From Collinsella sp. (GTDB lineage: Bacteria; Actinomycetota; Coriobacteriia; Coriobacteriales; Coriobacteriaceae), in contig DYAA01000026.1 of the NCBI GenBank assembly GCA_019419405.1, forward strand, positions 1 through 7,768: 7,768 nt of DNA, written 5' to 3'. The position numbers and the translations under genes were made by a program. The notes under the pieces were generated by a model, which saw only the letters and a list, made by a program, of their open reading frames with translations, was not told where the DNA came from and searched no databases. Each line of letters starts with the position of its first letter. Position 1 is the first letter of the stretch. Below are positions 6,153 to 7,768 of this stretch, in pieces.

Positions 6153-6160
6153 AATACGAC

Positions 6161-6195
6161 AAGCGAGATGCCTGCGACTTGCATGCATCTCGCTT
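6161..6195. repeat. 11-bp hairpin between guaB and leuS
   Basis: AAGCGAGATGC (6161-6171) and GCATCTCGCTT (6185-6195) are perfectly complementary with a 13-base loop. Downstream bases are TATCT on the plus strand and GTCGTATTT on the minus strand, so it is at best a poor terminator. It may help end guaB transcription or be part of the repeat cluster. Confidence 0.55.
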
Positions 6196-6202
6196 TATCT
6201 AA

Positions 6203-6236
6203 ATAACGTGGTTGTGAATCAACCACTATTTGTTAT
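6203..6236 (-). terminator. Candidate guaB terminator hairpin
   Basis: GTGGTTG (6208-6214) and CAACCAC (6220-6226) form a perfect 7-bp stem with loop TGAAT. It can be lengthened by ATAAC (6203-6207) with GTTAT (6232-6236), leaving a TATTT bulge. Read on the minus strand the 7-bp stem is followed at once by GTTATTTAG, a weak U-rich tail. It is the most terminator-like of the hairpins downstream of guaB, but the U-tract is poor. Confidence 0.45.
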
Positions 6237-6239
6237 CCG

Positions 6240-6354
6240 CCCAAGCATGGACGGGTTTTCCAAGTGCCGCAGATTGCCGTGAAAGAGGAGCGACGCGTAC
6301 TTTGGTACGCAAGCGACGGTTTGAACGGCAAGGTGCGGTGCTTGGGAAAGCCGC
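6240..6354. repeat. Long imperfect inverted repeat directly after guaB
   Basis: The structure starts at the guaB stop codon. Read on the plus strand, 6256-6271 pairs with 6334-6349 continuously for 16 bp including three G-U pairs; then TTGCCGT (6274-6280) pairs with ACGGCAA (6325-6331). After an internal loop, GCGTAC (6295-6300) pairs with GTACGC (6305-6310) around a TTTG tetraloop. An alternative outer pairing is CCCAAGCA (6240-6247) with TGCTTGGG (6339-6346). The wobble pairs mean it folds better as plus-strand RNA than in the guaB transcript. There is no T-run. It looks like a decaying palindromic repeat unit; its origin is unknown. Confidence 0.7.
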
Positions 6355-7768
6355 TTAGCGGTAGCTGACGCTTTGCTGGGAGTCCTTGACGACTACGTCG
6401 TGGGCGCCGCCTTCGACGATGGAGGTAGAGCTGACCAGCGTTAGGCGTGCCTTTTCCTGGAGCTCGGGGATCGAGAGGGCACCGCAGTTGCACATCGTGG
6501 ACTTGACCTTGTAAAGCGTGCCGCCCACGCCGTCCTTGAGGGAACCGGCGTAGGGAACGTAGGAGTCAACGCCCTCGACGAAGCTGAGCTTCGCGGCGCC
6601 GCCCAGGTCGTAGCGCTGCCAGTTGCGGGCACGCGCAGAACCCTCGCCCCAGTACTCCTTCATGTACTGACCGTTGACGTTGACGCGCTCGGTCGGGCTC
6701 TCGTCAAAGCGGGCGAAGTAACGGCCCAGCATCATAAAGTCGGCACCCATGGCAAGGGCGAGCGTCATGTGGTAGTCGTAGACGATACCGCCGTCGGAGC
6801 ACACGGGCACGTAGACGCCAGTCTCCTCGTAGTACTCGTCGCGAGCGCGGCAGACGTCGATCAGCGCGGTGGCCTGGCCACGACCGATACCCTTGGTCTC
6901 GCGGGTAATGCAGATGGAACCGCCGCCGATACCGACCTTGATGAAGTCGGCACCGCAGTCGGCCAGGAAGCGGAAGCCCTCAGCGTCGACGACGTTGCCG
7001 GCACCGACCTTGACGTCCTCGCCGTAGTTGGCGCGGATCCACTCGATGGTGCGCTTCTGCCATTCGCTGAAGCCCTCGGAAGAGTCGATGCACAGGACAT
7101 CGGCACCAGCCTCGATGAGCAGCGGCACGCGCTCGGCATAATCGCGGGTATTGATACCGGCGCCGACCATGTAGCGCTTGTCGTTATCGAGCAGCTCGTT
7201 GGGGTTGGTCTTGTGGCTGTCGTAGTCCTTGCGGAAGACGATGCCCATGAGGTGATCGTTGTCGTCAACGATGGGCAGGGCGTTGAGCTTGTTATCCCAG
7301 ATGACGTCGTTGGCAACCTTGAGGCTGATGTTCTTGTCGCCCACGATGAGCTGCTCGCGCGGGGTCATGAACTCGGAGACCTTCTTCTGGTGGTCATCGC
7401 GGCTGGGGCGATAGTCACGGCTGGTAACGATACCCAGGAGCTTGCCCTTGGGGGTGCCGTCGTCGGTGACCGGCATGGTGGAGTGGCCGGTCTTCTCCTT
7501 GAGCTCGATGACCTGCTCCATGGTCATGTCGGGGGTCAGCGTGGAATCAGACTGAACGAAGCCGGCCTTGTGATCCTTGACGGCCTTGACCATAGCGGCC
7601 TCGGACTCGGGGGTCTGGGAACCGTAGATGAAGGACAGGCCACCCTCGGTAGCGAGCGCGACACCCATGTCGACGCCCGAGACGGACTGCATGATGGCGG
7701 AAACCATGGGGATGTTCAGGGTGATTGCCAGCTTCTCACCGCGCTTAAAGCGGGTTAGCGGCGTCTTG
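6355..7768 (-). CDS. guaB: IMP dehydrogenase, Tritrichomonas-like type (N-terminus outside window)
   Basis: IMPDH oxidises IMP to XMP with NAD+, the committed step of GMP synthesis. 470 residues plus stop are visible; the frame is open to the right edge and begins inside the conserved segment LTRFKRGEKLAITLNIPMVS, so about 33 residues are missing. Two CBS domains occupy roughly visible residues 75-185. Then come the IMP-binding and catalytic loop GIGGGSICITRE, whose Cys is codon 6912-6910, the segment VCSDGGIVYDYHM, GRYFARF, the flap EYWGEGSARARNWQRYD with the Arg-Tyr pair, and KSTMCNCGAL near the end. With 33 residues added, the catalytic Cys is 319, the Arg-Tyr pair 418-419 and the total length 503. 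These are the numbers of the T. foetus enzyme, whose sequence, as I recall it, shares the unusual catalytic-loop follow-on KGIGRGQATA. The gene ends directly at a large inverted repeat. Confidence 0.95.
   Translation of the reverse strand, partial: KTPLTRFKRGEKLAITLNIPMVSAIMQSVSGVDMGVALATEGGLSFIYGSQTPESEAAMVKAVKDHKAGFVQSDSTLTPDMTMEQVIELKEKTGHSTMPVTDDGTPKGKLLGIVTSRDYRPSRDDHQKKVSEFMTPREQLIVGDKNISLKVANDVIWDNKLNALPIVDDNDHLMGIVFRKDYDSHKTNPNELLDNDKRYMVGAGINTRDYAERVPLLIEAGADVLCIDSSEGFSEWQKRTIEWIRANYGEDVKVGAGNVVDAEGFRFLADCGADFIKVGIGGGSICITRETKGIGRGQATALIDVCRARDEYYEETGVYVPVCSDGGIVYDYHMTLALAMGADFMMLGRYFARFDESPTERVNVNGQYMKEYWGEGSARARNWQRYDLGGAAKLSFVEGVDSYVPYAGSLKDGVGGTLYKVKSTMCNCGALSIPELQEKARLTLVSSTSIVEGGAHDVVVKDSQQSVSYR

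Noticed and set aside
5986..6160. A T-box riboswitch before leuS
   Set aside because: No T-box core sequence or terminator/antiterminator pair with a U-tract is visible.
6233..6493. An 86-codon minus-strand open frame overlapping the guaB end and the inverted repeat
   Set aside because: It overlaps the 3' end of guaB in another frame and is Arg/Pro-rich without family features.
6769..7758. A 329-codon open frame on the plus strand opposite guaB
   Set aside because: It is an antisense shadow of IMP dehydrogenase with a biased Val/Asp/Gly/Leu composition.

Overview
The window looks like chromosomal DNA of a high-GC actinomycete of the class Coriobacteriia, most likely Collinsella or a close relative. 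This rests on codon use, the IF-2, NusA and LeuRS sequences, and a general impression of these proteins; no database search was possible. It holds five recognisable housekeeping genes on the minus strand and one lipoprotein gene on the plus strand.

Layout, left to right. 1-530 is the N-terminal part of infB (IF-2), which runs off the left edge. 531-621 is a short gap with two perfect hairpins. 622-1866 is nusA and 1868-2362 is rimP. Transcription therefore runs rimP-nusA-infB, the classic translation/transcription-factor operon, but without the ylxR and ylxQ genes that often lie between nusA and infB. Upstream of rimP are a good sigma-70-type promoter, a 9+9 bp inverted repeat straddling its -35 box, and a strong intrinsic-terminator hairpin between the promoter and the rimP start, which suggests attenuation. 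2732-3304 is a divergent lipoprotein gene. A shared bidirectional terminator (3344-3384) separates it from the converging leuS (3409-5985). 5986-6354 carries no gene but is packed with four consecutive inverted repeats, two of them large. 6355-7768 is guaB (IMP dehydrogenase), lacking only about 33 N-terminal residues beyond the right edge.

How the genes relate. rimP, nusA and infB form a ribosome-maturation, transcription-elongation and translation-initiation operon that probably starts at the 2441-2469 promoter. guaB and leuS are in the same direction but are separated by 369 bp of structured DNA and are probably separate units.

No defence system, mobile element with a transposase, CRISPR array, tRNA or rRNA was seen. 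The points most worth a second look are: (1) the rimP leader, with operator-like repeat, promoter and terminator; (2) a CCCH zinc-finger-like tail on NusA; (3) an IMP dehydrogenase that resembles the enzyme of the protist Tritrichomonas foetus and keeps its residue numbering; (4) the palindrome cluster between guaB and leuS, which also lies in the probable leuS leader.
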